Positions 45,401 through 63,208 of a DNA stretch of 64,000 nt are shown in pieces. The translations under genes and the position numbers were made by a program. The notes beneath the pieces are model-generated. The model did not search any database and was not told the origin of the DNA. It was given only the letters and a program-made list of their open reading frames with translations. How positions within the stretch are numbered: the first letter of the stretch is position 1; each line of letters starts with the position of its first letter. The stretch spans positions 68,004,987-68,068,986 of the forward strand of contig CM048557.1 of NCBI GenBank assembly GCA_026413225.1, read 5' to 3'. The stretch is from Otis tarda. Its lineage: Eukaryota > Chordata > Aves > Otidiformes > Otididae.

Positions 45401-48400
45401 TTAGTCTAATCCTGTTGTCTCACTGCGTACACAAAGGCATAATTCACTCATCAAAAAGCAAGAAAAAACATAGTTTTCTCCAAGTATAAAATTCATATTG
45501 CGAATAATAAACTCTGAAAAGCTTAAACTATAGTCCAGGAGTACACAAGCACTTACGTGGGTTTACTACTCCATTTCTATACTTGTAGAATTTAAAAGCC
45601 TTGATCTGGAGCATAATGAAAACACAAATTCATCAGTACTTTGGTCAAGGGAACTTAACTATACTGTAAATATTCCTTTCAAATGCATTAGAAGCAGGAA
45701 ATTGTGTTAGTCCCAGCAGCTGTAAGCTGTGCAAAATAAATAGGTAAGAATTTAGCAATATACAGTCCAAAGGAAGCCAGAAGCCAAAAGACAACAGATG
45801 CCACAGATGTTCTGAACAAGAAAAAAATGTCAGTATTGGCTCCAAATATCGGTCTTCCATGTTCTTCAAGCAGCCAAAAAGGTACAGATTCCAGCAGGAT
45901 TTAGTCTTCAAAATAAGTATCCGAAAGATGATGTATAAAGAAAACATTTAATCTGAGACAAGTACGCAAACTACTGAAAGAGTGATTCTGGTGATTTCCT
46001 GACAGCCCTTCAAGGCTTTTCAGACTAACAATGCAAGATTATTCAAATGTAATGCAAAGTTATGTAAAAACCCCAATCTATTAACGTAGACTGAACCCAA
46101 GCAGAGGTCTCATTCTAAGGAATTCATTCATCAGCCATGATTTCCACATTCTTTGAAGCACTCAGCAGCCAAGTTTCTCTTTTTATGAGACTAAATGCAA
46201 TGATTTTGCTAAGAAAACCACTGATGATGCTAGAGTTGGACAGAGGACAAGCACTTCTTGCTGCTAAGTATTTGCTAGGTTCTACAGAATAAGTGACAAC
46301 TCGCTGGAAGAGGCGATCTTCGATACTCCCAAGACAAAAGTAAAGAGAGGGAATGCAAACCCTCCCCCCTGCCCCTCCTACAATCCCAAAATTTTAAAGA
46401 GGAGCCACTCACCTCTGACAGGTCTTCCCAAATTAGACTGCAACTCACTGACGGACAAGTTTAAAAGATCTCTCAGCTGTCTCGCTGAGGGTGTTCACAG
46501 CACTTATCTGCTATATTTGCGCAAATGAAATGGCAGGGACCTTCTAAGCACTCCAACCACTGTCCCACAACGAAGGGACTAGTGAAGAAAAGGGAACAGA
46601 ACAGATTTCAAAGAGCTCCCTTCCCGACCTACAGCAAATCTCTAACTGAAGTAACTGAAGACACAAATGAACAGGCAAGCCTTGTCTACACTACAAAGAC
46701 CTTCTTGGTAACCAACATCCAGACTACATTAAGAGGTACTCTGCCAACAGTTACGGTTATTTTGTTAATATTTTTCCATAGCTATACCTGTCATCCCTCA
46801 GAAGAACAGCTCAATGGCAAAAAAACCTGACACTTTACACTGACATGTGCAAATACACGTACGTGTGGACTTTTCCTGAAAGAGTGACTAGGACTTAATA
46901 CAAAATTCGTATTATGAATTTTTTAATTAGTTTAACAGCCCTCACACTGAGGCTATGGTCAAGAAAGTGTATGTAAAAGGTATATCCTAGCTGGCCTGTG
47001 CTGAAGCTCAGCTTTGGTTGAAAGGTAATGCGCAGTACTGTGCTTTCATTACTATGGTTGAACTCCTGCTGCCTTACAATTAGCAGAGCCTGCAAACCAT
47101 AAACTCCCTTAGATGAAGGAAGAAGGTCTCAAAGGTCCTGAAAAAAACACCAGTAAAATAAATCAAATCAGTAGTTTAGAGAAGGAGAATCCAATATCAA
47201 GAAGTTTCTTTTCTGGATTTTAGCTGCTGCCCCTTATCTGCTCAGATTACCGGGGATCAGCCACCGCCTGCAACGACTCTTTTCCTGCTTTAAAGACCAA
47301 CTCAGGTCCTTTGGAAAAGCTGCACGCAACTCCCAGTAAAACCTTCCTGACCACTCCAGGTTTCTGACCCTTTTCTAACACTCAGACAGCTCTTTTGCTG
47401 TTGATTAACAGCATCATTTACCTCTCTGTACAGACTTCTCTTCCCATCGCAATTCATCACAGCAAGACCTGTGCATGATTGATTGTTCCTCACTTACTTC
47501 AAAAATCTAGGGCTGACAGAATCTTCTTGCCTAAGTTTGTTTCCCTATCTAGTGGAATATTCATCCAAGCTTTAACGCTCAAAGTCTCTCCACTAAACCC
47601 GGTACAACATTCTTCCCCAAGTTGTGAAATCAAAGCTGAAGACAACTGTTACGGCAATGACAGCCACACATTCTGCTGACCTGCTTCAGTTCCTTCTGCT
47701 CTGGCTGGCTGATCCCTTGGCTGTACCTTTGTAGTGCTCTGTATAGGAAATTAAAATTACACCTAAACAGTGTTATATACCAGAACAGACTGAGGGCAGG
47801 ATTCTATTAACGGCCAACACCACTATCACCTCCCCTTACGGGGCTACAGCGTGGATTGCGGATGAGTCCTAATCCCTGAACAATTACCTTCACACGAAAG
47901 CTTTATGCTTAATTCTGAGGCAGTTTTAAGTCTAATTTACGCAATGAAATGAGATCACATCTTGGCTCTGAAAGTATTTTGGACAATATTTTGAAAGAGA
48001 AAACCTTGCAGCTGATACAGTCAAAAAAAAAAAATAATAAAAAAGGCAGGGAGAGGGGAGATGATATCATTAAAGACCTGCACAAAAAATAAAGCTAGCT
48101 ACACCAATGGACTTTGTAAAATGGAACAAACAATTGCCAAAAGAAATCATTAAATGCTAAAGTAGCAATAGAGCATACTTATTTGCCATCTTTTAATAAA
48201 AAAAGATACAAATTACATGAAGTACTGAAAACAAATTTAATAAAAATATTTGCGGATTACTAAAACCTGTCCTGTCCATCACTGTGAAGCACGCTACTCC
48301 AAGGGCCTCAAAATCAGCTACAAACAAGACCGAAATGAAAGGCTGCATCTTCAGTTTCAGTCACGTTTCACGTTCTTGGACAGTTATTCCACTTAGAAAC

Positions 48401-51400
48401 ATAAATATCTCTCTATATCTCAGAATTATTGCAGTTGGAAGAGACCTACAACAACCACTCAAATTATTTTTTTTTCAGGTACAAGTCCTAATGCAAGTAC
48501 ATAAAATACGAAAAATTAAACGCGCTCTTTTTGTTCGCTCAAGCCACGGGCACGCCGTTAGGAAGAACGGAGCTGTTCTAACAGGGCTGAGGAAGCTTCG
48601 ACAGCCCTGCTAATCCAAAGCAGCAGCTGGCTAAAGGGTGAGGTTGCATTCCCAGCCTTGCACAGTTGTCTTAATTCTACGGTCACCGCTCTCGGGAAAC
48701 TATAATGGCCCAAAACTAACAGCTTTTTTAGCAAAGCTGGTTGTCTACCAAGTAAGGTCCCTGCTCCAGGTCACCACAGGTCTGACAAGCACCGGGACAA
48801 AACCGGTGACAACGCTGGATGGCTGGGAGGGTGCGTAAAGCCACTTTTTAGAAAAACCAGCTATTACGCGGGCTTTGCTGTAACGGCAAGTCCGCCCCCG
48901 GGTCACAGATCCCACTTGGGTCTCGATAACGGCAAACACGGGCTGGGAAGTGGCATTTAACGGGGTTTTCTGTGTATCTGTAAAGAGCCCGTGGACAACG
49001 GGAAGTCCTGATCATACAAACATTTTTGCTTTTGAAAATACAAAGGAATACAAAAGCAGGAAGGCGGAGAGGAAAAACAGTAGCAGGTGGCAGTGACAGA
49101 GCACACAGAGGAAGGATGAAGCGTACAACAGGAAAATAAAGGTTATTTTGGCAAAGAGAAATACAAGCCATGGAAAAGGACAAAAGGTAGACTAAGGCAA
49201 CTAAACGGAAAGTAGAAACATAATACAGATAAGAAACAAATGTTTCTTTTTGGTTCCATTCTGTACCTCTGGTCCAAAAAGAGACCTCTATGAGCTTGTT
49301 AAATACCAATTAGCACACAGGATCAGCACTGGCTTTCACTAAAGCGCAATAAAGCAGTGAAGGCAGAATTCTTCAGCTTATATGAAGCACATAGTCAAGC
49401 GGCAGGACCGCCACACTTCTTGAATTATTTTCTTTTAAAATAGACCTGCACAGAAGCTGAGAGTCATCTGAATTTTTTCTAGTAGCGTTTCTCCTGCATC
49501 CACCTCACGGCGATTCTACCCACCACAAGAAAAGGTCTGGATGATTCACTTTTTACAAAGAATCTGCAGAATGAGCACTAATGAACAAGTTTTACTGGTA
49601 ATCAGTTAAGGTATGTATTCAGATTATTATTAGAAATGTTTATAATGTTGTAAGTATATTATTTTACATGCCTTTTTTTTTTTTTTTTTTACTGCAGCCA
49701 AGTGAGTTGGTCTATATCGAGACAGCCAAGAACTGCACAGGTCCCTTTACAATCCTCATCGAGGTAAAAATAAACACGCTTTAAGTCCCAACTTCTACAA
49801 ACTGCTCCCACTTCAACAGGTTTCCCACGGACGCCAGGCGTGAGTTAATCACGACTGACAAGGCTGCTCAACTTCAGCTGCCACAGCGCGCCTTTGATAA
49901 ACGCAAACTAGTCTGGTAGTATCCCACAGAGTTAGGATCAAAATCCGTCACCCGATTCACATTTCCCAGCATCAGTTCTAAATTTCTTTTGCTCTATTAT
50001 GTGGGCAGGTAAACTAAATATTATAATACAGGCTTCCTAGTTATTTTAAAGAGTCTGCAGAGCAGAAGAATCACTTTGTGTTTGTTAAGGGGGTGATTTG
50101 TGTTTCCTCTTAAAAAAAAGTAAAAAAAAAGCTTAAGACTTTTGTTTAGGTGGACTGCACTACCACATAGTTTAAAAAGCAGTCAAAAATATATTAGCAC
50201 TGTCAAAAAAAATGTACATTTCTTCAAAAACTACGTGCTACGGAGAGCTCAGTTTTTACACGCATAATAAAAAGGCACATATGACTGCTTAGTCAATAAG
50301 CTGGTAATTCCATTACAAAAACCATGGAGAGTCCTAAAAAAATTCTAAATACATCATGAATATTCGTTTACTCATCTGCTTACGAGCAAAAATGCTGTTT
50401 CAACAAAGAAATGAACTGATAGTTATCGCTGTGTTCCCATTACATATATCCTATCGGTATTCTTTTTGCTTGTTTAAATTTTAATAGGAAAATAATTTCC
50501 ATTAAATTCCCTGAATTATCTCTTATTCATCATCTTTTCAAAGTGTTAAGGTGTCTCAGTACTAATATGCCAGCCACTGTTATTAAACTGAGCCTCTTTT
50601 AACAGATCTATAGCCAGGTTTGTTTATATTGGGGGGAAAAAAAAAACCCAACCCAGCACTTCACAAATTTAAGAAAGTTTCAAACCTCATCTTGGCAAAT
50701 GTGACAATTTTAGAAGAAGACATACAAATCTAAGCTTAGAAGCTATTTCCATGCCACGTAGGATCACTATTACTCATAAGACTTTGACATATTCACTATC
50801 GCCAACCTGCAAAAGAACAGGCACAGTTTACAGATATTCATGGCACAGACCAGAAAAGCTTTGCAGGAATGATGAGTTACGTGTTGAATATCCAAAAGTT
50901 AAAAGTAGAAAACACTCAGATGGCACAAAAGACCTGTAAAAAGGAGCTCAGCTGGTAGGAGCCGTAGACTCACCAGTGAAAGACGGAAGATGGCGGATCC
51001 CGCACCTTGCAGAACTGGACAATTCACCCAGACTGCAGCCAGCACGCGAGAGCGCACCGGAGGAAGCGCCGCAAGCCAGCGCTGACACGCGCTTGTAGCG
51101 AAGCGCGGCAGACGCTGGCAAATACCTCTTTGCGCTCAACCTATAACAAAGTTAGTTCCACCACCTGAGTGAACCTGACGTATGCACAAACTGCAAGGAA
51201 AAAACAAGTGGCACGTGTCACTAAAAGTACTCAGAAGAAGGAACTTCTGGTCTGCCAGCCCCTGAGACGGAATCAGATTAGGAATGCAAAGAAGGCACAA
51301 CTCTCTCCAGCAAGTAAACATCACCAGCATTTCCCAACGCAGCGTTTCACAAGCTCCTAAAAGTACCAAAAGCCAAGTAGTTTAAAAATCCAGCAATTTG

Positions 51401-53813
51401 TAATACTACATATGGATGAGGGACATTGCAAACCATTTTCAGGCCAGAAGGCTGACCTGTTTATCCAGAGTACATTTCTGCAGCCTGCCTAAGTCAATCC
51501 AACCGCGGGCCGCTGTCACCCCCTCAACAGCCAGCCTTGCCCACTGCCCAACTTCTCCTTGTGTTACCACTAAGGAGCGTGAAGCTGTGCAGCCCACCAG
51601 ATCAGCTCACCGATTTGGCTTTTTAAAAAAAATTATCATCATGATTTAAGCTGTCACATGGTTACTACTGTCAGCCAGGAGAAGAGAGCTGGGGGGTAGC
51701 AATTAAATTGCCTTAAAACAACCACAAAGTTGCACTTAATCTTGAGCAGCCTACATCTGGAAGTAAAGCAGGTATTCCCCAAGTTCTCTCTCCTCCACTT
51801 CCCCCACAATATCTTGGAATCAAATCTACCAAGACAGCATTAAACCATACATAAGCAACTTCCTGAAATAATATTAGACAGCGCTCCTCATTAAAGAGCC
51901 TCCTCACGCAAACACACAAGAGATGATCTTCAGCTTCCCATGAATAACTACATTTTGTGGGCAGAACAGTTTCAGTTTCCTTACTCCGTTTTTCCAAAGC
52001 ATCTTGTTAAGGATCGGGCTGAAGGCGCAAGGCTGAAGCCTCTTACGCTACAACTATAGTGTATTTAGATCAAGTCAGACACAAATGTAAGGTGTTGGAA
52101 AAAAATTAAACCTTACAGTTTTTAAAAGTAGTCCTTGAAGTTCTCCACTATGGTCTTGTAGCATGTGAAATTCTAACATTCTATACATTGTACTATTGAG
52201 AGATAGAGCGTGAAAAAAAGCAGAAAATAAAATCCACTCTGAAGGACACCGTACTATAATTCCAGTTTTCATCAGCTAAGAGTTGTCAGACTTGCAGTGA
52301 CCTCTGCTTTTAAAACTTTTTTAACCACACACTCCTTTTTAGCCATTCCAGTTATAACCAGAAAAGTCATCCAGCCTAATGTACTTAACCATTTTCAGAA
52401 GTAACTGTAGATAGTATGATTGGTTTCTCCAGAAAAAAAAAGATACTTAAAACCAACCAAATTATAAACCTCACAGGGTGCTATGTAATCTGTGTTGAGA
52501 TAAAAAATTATTACAACTTTCTGAAAACAACCAAGATGACTTGTCAACACCTCCACAGATTTGAAGTGATGAGGGTATTAAATCTTGACAAGTAAACTAA
52601 AAGAGAAAAAAAAAAAAATGTAATAACTTTCATATTCCAGGAAACTTACCACAACAACAGCATTCAACAATAACTCCATTGAAAGAGAAATAACTGCTGA
52701 TGTTTATGAAATACATCACAATCTATAAGCCTCTGAGGAGCTCAGATACTATCAACTCCCCGCACGAACGCTGTGACATTTCGCACTAAATATCCAACGC
52801 TATCAAAGCGGGACACTCGGGGCTGTTTGTGACAGATGAAAACACACCACCAGTATCCAGGGCCAGGGCTGAGAAGCCAAACCAAGTTCAGAAATCAGAC
52901 ACCACACCGACCCGGCTCCTCCGACAGCGGGCAGGGTGCAGTTTAGTCTTAGCAGCTATTGCCACCTGTCTTAGTTCGCAGAGAAGTCTTGGCTCTTGAA
53001 CAAGCGTAAAAATGCCTCCCCAATAGACTCACCAGAGCGCCAAATTGTTGCTTGAGTAGCTAAGAGTTAGTAGGCACCAACTGTTTGGAAGAGAACGTGC
53101 AGGTACTCACTGCTAGCACCTCATTACTTTTCTGCACGTACAAAATAATAAATAAAAAATAAATAAATAAAGGGACAAGCAGGCAGCCAGCAGCAGATGG
53201 AGGACCGGACCGGCGGCCGTACAAAGGGAGGGGGAACAGGCAGTGGAAAGCAAAAGGGCGGCTAACAGGCAGGCCGTGACACACCGGAGCCCAGATGGAA
53301 GGGACAGCAAGCCGAGCGGGGGCCACCATCGCTGGGCAAAAGGCAAGGGGACGGCGGGCAGGCGAGATGGAGCGGGGCTGGGGGTCTGTGAGAGCAGGCA
53401 GGGCTCGCTGACAGCCCCGGGGACGGGCAGGCGGGGAAAGGCCGGAGGTTCCCGCAAGGAAAGGGGCAGGAGGGACGGAGGGGGGGGGGGGGTCTTGTGG
53501 GGGCAATGGAGGCGGCAGGGAGCAGAGGACAAGAGGCAGGAGCGGAGGATGCGCCCCCGGGGGCGGGCAGCGCGGCCTGCGCTGGGATCCCACGGCCAGG
53601 GGGAGCGGGGGGGAACGGGGAAGGGGCTCGGAGACAGCCCACGGAGGGAACAGGGCAACAGGGCCCGGGGCTGGTGGCGGGGGGAGGCCGGGACCATCCC
53701 CTCAGCAGGGCCCGGAGCGGCGGCCCCCCAGCAGCTTCCCCCCACTCGCCTCTCACCTCAGAGTCCTCTTTGGCCTGCGGCAGCGCGGGGAAGGCCGGCT
53801 TGGCGAGCTCCAT
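36361..53813 (-). CDS. STYX: Serine/threonine/tyrosine-interacting protein (pseudophosphatase)
   Basis: STYX has a dual-specificity phosphatase fold but no activity; it is known to anchor ERK1/2 in the nucleus and to bind FBXW7 and CARHSP1. Eleven coding exons (descending): 53757-53813, 43675-43707, 42666-42719, 41459-41556, 40675-40735, 39291-39327, 38669-38708, 38538-38588, 38019-38091, 37102-37195, 36361-36434; 672 bases, 223 residues, the human length. The signature loop reads HGNAGISRS, with Gly at residue 120 where active enzymes have Cys, the defining STYX change. The N-terminus (MELAKPAFPALPQAKEDSE) and the C-terminal tail are the most divergent parts. Confidence 0.97.
37102..37195 (-). 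CDS. STYX: STYX exon 10
   Basis: Codes EYEAIYLAKLTIQMMSPLQL through SVPPGTT. Donor GTCAGA, acceptor preceded by an unbroken T tract. Confidence 0.95.
38019..38091 (-). CDS. STYX: STYX exon 9
   Basis: Codes DAFTYVQERRFCINPNAGF through VHQLQ. Acceptor TTTTTCAG, donor GTGACT. Confidence 0.96.
38538..38588 (-). CDS. STYX: STYX exon 8
   Basis: Codes AALVIAYIMETFGVKY with split Ser and Arg codons at the ends. Acceptor CTTTTCAG, donor GTAAGA. Confidence 0.96.
38669..38708 (-). CDS. STYX: STYX exon 7, dead P-loop (40 bases)
   Basis: Codes KVLVHGNAGISR; Gly120 replaces the catalytic Cys while the Arg of the loop is kept. Acceptor TTCTCAG, donor GTAGGA. Confidence 0.96.
39291..39327 (-). CDS. STYX: STYX exon 6 (37 bases)
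   Basis: Codes TKEFIDGSLQSG plus one base. Acceptor TTTTTAG, donor GTAAAA. Confidence 0.95.
40675..40735 (-). CDS. STYX: STYX exon 5
   Basis: Codes YLVLDIADNPVENIIRFFPM. The Asp of the general-acid region (LDIAD) remains. Acceptor CTTGTAG, donor GTAAGT. Confidence 0.96.
41459..41556 (-). CDS. STYX: STYX exon 4
   Basis: Codes LPILQKHGITHVICIRQNIE through KPNFQQLF. Acceptor TCCACAG, donor GTGAGA. Confidence 0.96.
42666..42719 (-). CDS. STYX: STYX exon 3
   Basis: Codes EILPGLFLGPYSSAMKSK, the first strand of the phosphatase fold. Acceptor CCCTAG, donor GTACGA. Confidence 0.96.
43206..43439. repeat. Duplicated 78-base block around an inverted AT-rich core
   Basis: 43206-43283 and 43362-43439 are identical except for two bases. 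The 78 bases between them begin with the mirror of the block's end: TTAAGTTAAAAAGCAA (43266-43281) and TTGCTTTTTAACTTAA (43288-43303) are perfect inverted arms with a 6-base loop. A short unit (AGTTGCTTAAGTTTTTAAC) also occurs twice in the core. Lies in STYX intron 2. Confidence 0.9.
43675..43707 (-). CDS. STYX: STYX exon 2 (33 bases)
   Basis: Codes DWTYPMRREMQ. Acceptor TTTTAAG, donor GTATGA. Confidence 0.95.
48418..48465 (-). mobile_element. Possible old CR1 3' end
   Basis: CTCAGAATTATTGCAGTTGG followed by AAGAGACCTACAA resembles the reverse complement of a decayed CR1 tail. Short and weak. Confidence 0.45.
50983..51000 (+). promoter_or_regulatory. ETS plus YY1/TISU-like element inside STYX intron 1
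   Basis: ACGGAAGATGGCGGATC joins an ETS core (CGGAAG) to the YY1/TISU core AAGATGGCGG, at the start of a CG-dense stretch of about 130 bases. This combination is common in TATA-less promoters. No transcript evidence. Confidence 0.35.
53757..53813 (-). CDS. STYX: STYX exon 1 with start codon
   Basis: 19 codons, MELAKPAFPALPQAKEDSE; ATG context GCCATGG is strong. Donor GTGAGA. Starts in the CpG island. Confidence 0.95.
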
Positions 53814-53855
53814 GGCCGGGCGCTCTCCGGGCGGGGGCAGGACCGGGCAGGGCGG

Positions 53856-53960
53856 CTATTTGGGCAGCGGGGCCGCGGGCTCCGGCTCGGGAGCGGCGGC
53901 GGCGGGAGGCGGCGGAGGAGGAGGCGGCGGCGCGCTCAGCCGCTCGCGCCCGGCCGCCAT
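53856..53960 (-). CDS. Upstream ORF in the presumed STYX 5' UTR (34 codons)
   Basis: ATG at 53960 in strong context (A at -3, G at +4), TAG at 53856-53858, ending 42 bases before the STYX start, in the same frame. The product would be Pro/Ala-rich (begins MAAGRERLSAPP). It counts only if transcription starts upstream of 53960. The ATG also falls in a TISU/YY1-like ATGGCGGC. Confidence 0.35.
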   Translation of the reverse strand: MAAGRERLSAPPPPPPPPPAAAAPEPEPAAPLPK

Positions 53961-54000
53961 GCTGTTGCTGCTGCTGCCGCTGCCGCCTCTTCCCTCCTCC

Positions 54001-54049
54001 CCCTCCTCCCTCTCCTCCTCCTCCTCCTCCTCCTCCTCCTCCTCCTCCC
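54001..54049. repeat. (CTC)n trinucleotide tract
   Basis: Over a dozen near-perfect CTC units in the STYX promoter island. Confidence 0.9.
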
Positions 54050-54540
54050 GCCGCCGCCGCTCCCCCTCCCGCTTCCGCCCGCCCCCGGGCTCCGCTCCAG
54101 CACCGCCCCCGCCCCGCCCTCCCCGGGGATGGGCGCGTTCCCGCCGAGCGGCGCGCGCGCGGCCCGCCTTGAGGGGGCGGCCCCCGTCGTGAGGGTCGGG
54201 CAGCGCCGCTCGCTCCCCAAAATCGTTAATTAACGCCTCGCTACCCTAATTAAAACGTATCCAACGGGCGCTTTTCCCCGCCACAGGTTGGCGGCGGCCG
54301 AGGTCCGACTCCATGGGTGGACGCTGCCGGCCGCAGCTCTCCACCATGGCGGCCATTAACGCGCCGAACAGCATCGGTCTCGTCGCCGTCCCCTCGCCCC
54401 GGCCGTTGCTCGCCATCTCTTCCTCCTCGCATGCTGATCAAACCTCTTCCATTTTGGCAAGCAGGCACACATTTTATCAGCCATCTGAAAGACGCTGCCT
54501 GCCTCAGATTTTAGCTGACACCATAAACAGGATAATTGCG

Positions 54541-54883
54541 GCCTTTCCATACTTTAAGGGGACTTACAAGAAAGATGGGGACAAACTTTTTACCAGAGCC
54601 TGTTGTGATAGGATGAGGGTTAATGGTTTTAAACTGGAAGGAGGTAGATTGAGACTGAACAGAAGGAAGACATTTTTTACACTGAGGGTGGTGGAGCACT
54701 GGCCCAGGTTGCCCAGAGAGGTGGTGGATGCCCCATCCCTGGAAACATTCCAGGCCAGGTTGGCCGGGGCTCTGAGCAACCTGATCTGGTTGGAGATGGC
54801 CCTGCTCCTGGCAGGGGGGTTGGACTGGATGGGCTTTAGAGGTCCCTTCCAACCCAAACCAGTCTGTTACTCTTATGATTTTC
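54541..54883 (+). mobile_element. CR1 LINE, 5'-truncated copy
   Basis: Begins near GCCTTTCCATACTTTAAGG, passes GGTTGCCCAGAGAGGTGGTG (54707) and ends near CTGTTACTCTTATGATTTTC. About 340 bases, sense on +, some 200 bases beyond the STYX promoter island. Confidence 0.92.
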
Positions 54884-55774
54884 AAACAAGTCCTCTCTGC
54901 GCACTGGAGACGCCTTGTGACACCCCAGTCTTGGGGCAGGAACCTATTTTTCCACTTTTGGAAGTTCCCTGGTCAAATACTCTGCTAGACGCTAAGCTAT
55001 CACCTCAAATTATTTAAACATTTTGCTTATCTGCTCATTTCTCCCCTTGAGAAACCTTTGACAATCACGTTTCAGCAACCGTTCCTTCAGTACCACAATT
55101 TCCTTTCAGTGAAAGATGAAAAATGAAACAGCAAAGGAGAAAGCAACAGTAAAACTGCAGCTCTCACCTCCAGCTGGCATTGAAAACAGGGACCAGGACG
55201 GGTGTCAGTAGCCTTTGCTCACGGCCCAAACTTCAAAAATACAACTCTTCCTGTTAAAAATGCCAGGGAGATGCTGTTAAGCAGTGTGTTTCCTGGTAAG
55301 TCTAGAGTTAATCTACTGTACTTGTCCATCAGCTGAGAATGCCCAGAGTAATCCAATTGGGATAATTAGAGGTGGCCAGAAGTACAGGCTAGTACACAAC
55401 TGTTTCAGTCCAACATTTAAGGAAGTTGGACCAACAGTGCAATCGGTCAGTCGGCATACGTACCCCTCCAGGTGGAAATTATTGTAAAACAAAAAATAAG
55501 GCATAGTGACAGAAGCCCTTAAGAACACCAACACCTTCACCTCTACGTTTTTATTTCCATTTCAATGATTACTCCAAGGGGGCACGGAAGCAATGCACAC
55601 ATGGCCAAATTCCAACCTAGTGAGGTGCTCTGTTCAGAGCTCTAGATTAGGTACGCCACATCACCCGCCTAAAGCGTCACAGGCTGAAAGTATATCGGAC
55701 AGTTCCTGTCTATGTAGAAAGGGGAACACGTAATTCAACTCTCTCCAAGCGTTACAGAGAAGGTACACCAGGAT
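54884..55774. other. Spacer between STYX promoter side and PSMC6 3' end
   Basis: No gene or transposon recognised apart from the CR1 tail at its left edge. Contains a minus-strand AATAAA at 55550-55555, a possible alternative PSMC6 end. Confidence 0.6.
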
Positions 55775-56137
55775 AAGTAGATTTAAACAAGTTTTATTCA
55801 TAAACTGTTTGAGTGAAGGGAATTCACTGATATAAAAAAGTCAAGACATGAACTGACTTTCTGCTAACCCGTTCAGGCACATGTATAAATTCAAACCATA
55901 ATTGCTCAGAGAACACATCTCCACACATTTTACTTAACCTGGGCTGTAATGAGTATCGTATTTCAGAATTGTACAGAAAACACACTTCTGTAGCCAACTT
56001 GCAACTAGTGTTATCAAATTACTAGCTACACATTACACAAACACCTGACAGTGATAATCAAGAGGTACGTTTTTTTTATCTTTTTTTACCTTAACCCAGT
56101 ATGACGCAGGCAGTCAATCACAAATTACATGGTTAAT
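55775..56137 (-). other. PSMC6: PSMC6 3' UTR
   Basis: From the stop at 56138-56140 down to the poly(A) signal; AT-rich, no exon. Confidence 0.6.
55793..55798 (-). terminator. PSMC6: Poly(A) signal of PSMC6
   Basis: AATAAA on the minus strand in an AT-rich stretch 340 bases after the stop. Confidence 0.65.

Positions 56138-63208
<7,071 letters not shown>

Larger units (their letters stand above)
43708..53756 (-). other. STYX: STYX intron 1 (10 kb)
   Basis: No exon recognised. Contains a faint CR1 tail at 48418-48465, a modest CpG patch with an ETS/YY1-like element at about 50980-51120, and A/T runs. Otherwise AT-rich sequence that I cannot assign. Confidence 0.7.
53160..54360 (-). promoter_or_regulatory. 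STYX: STYX CpG-island promoter region
   Basis: Very CG-rich around exon 1, with GC boxes and no TATA box. Includes a 13-base G run at 53480-53492 and a (CTC)n tract at 54001-54049. The start of transcription is probably between 53960 and 54130 but is not resolved. Confidence 0.75.

Noticed and set aside
50990-51090. ATG GCG GAT CCC reading MADP, like the PSMC6 N-terminus
   Set aside because: Residues after MADP do not match PSMC6, the frame stops after about 31 codons, and it is on the opposite strand inside STYX.
53243-54192. Long plus-strand ORFs (309 and 231 codons) over the STYX promoter
   Set aside because: CpG-island sequence with G and CTC runs; biased composition, overlapping frames and no conserved domain.
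54313-55017. 234-codon plus-strand ORF starting in the STYX island
   Set aside because: Most of it is translated CR1; the remainder has no known domain.
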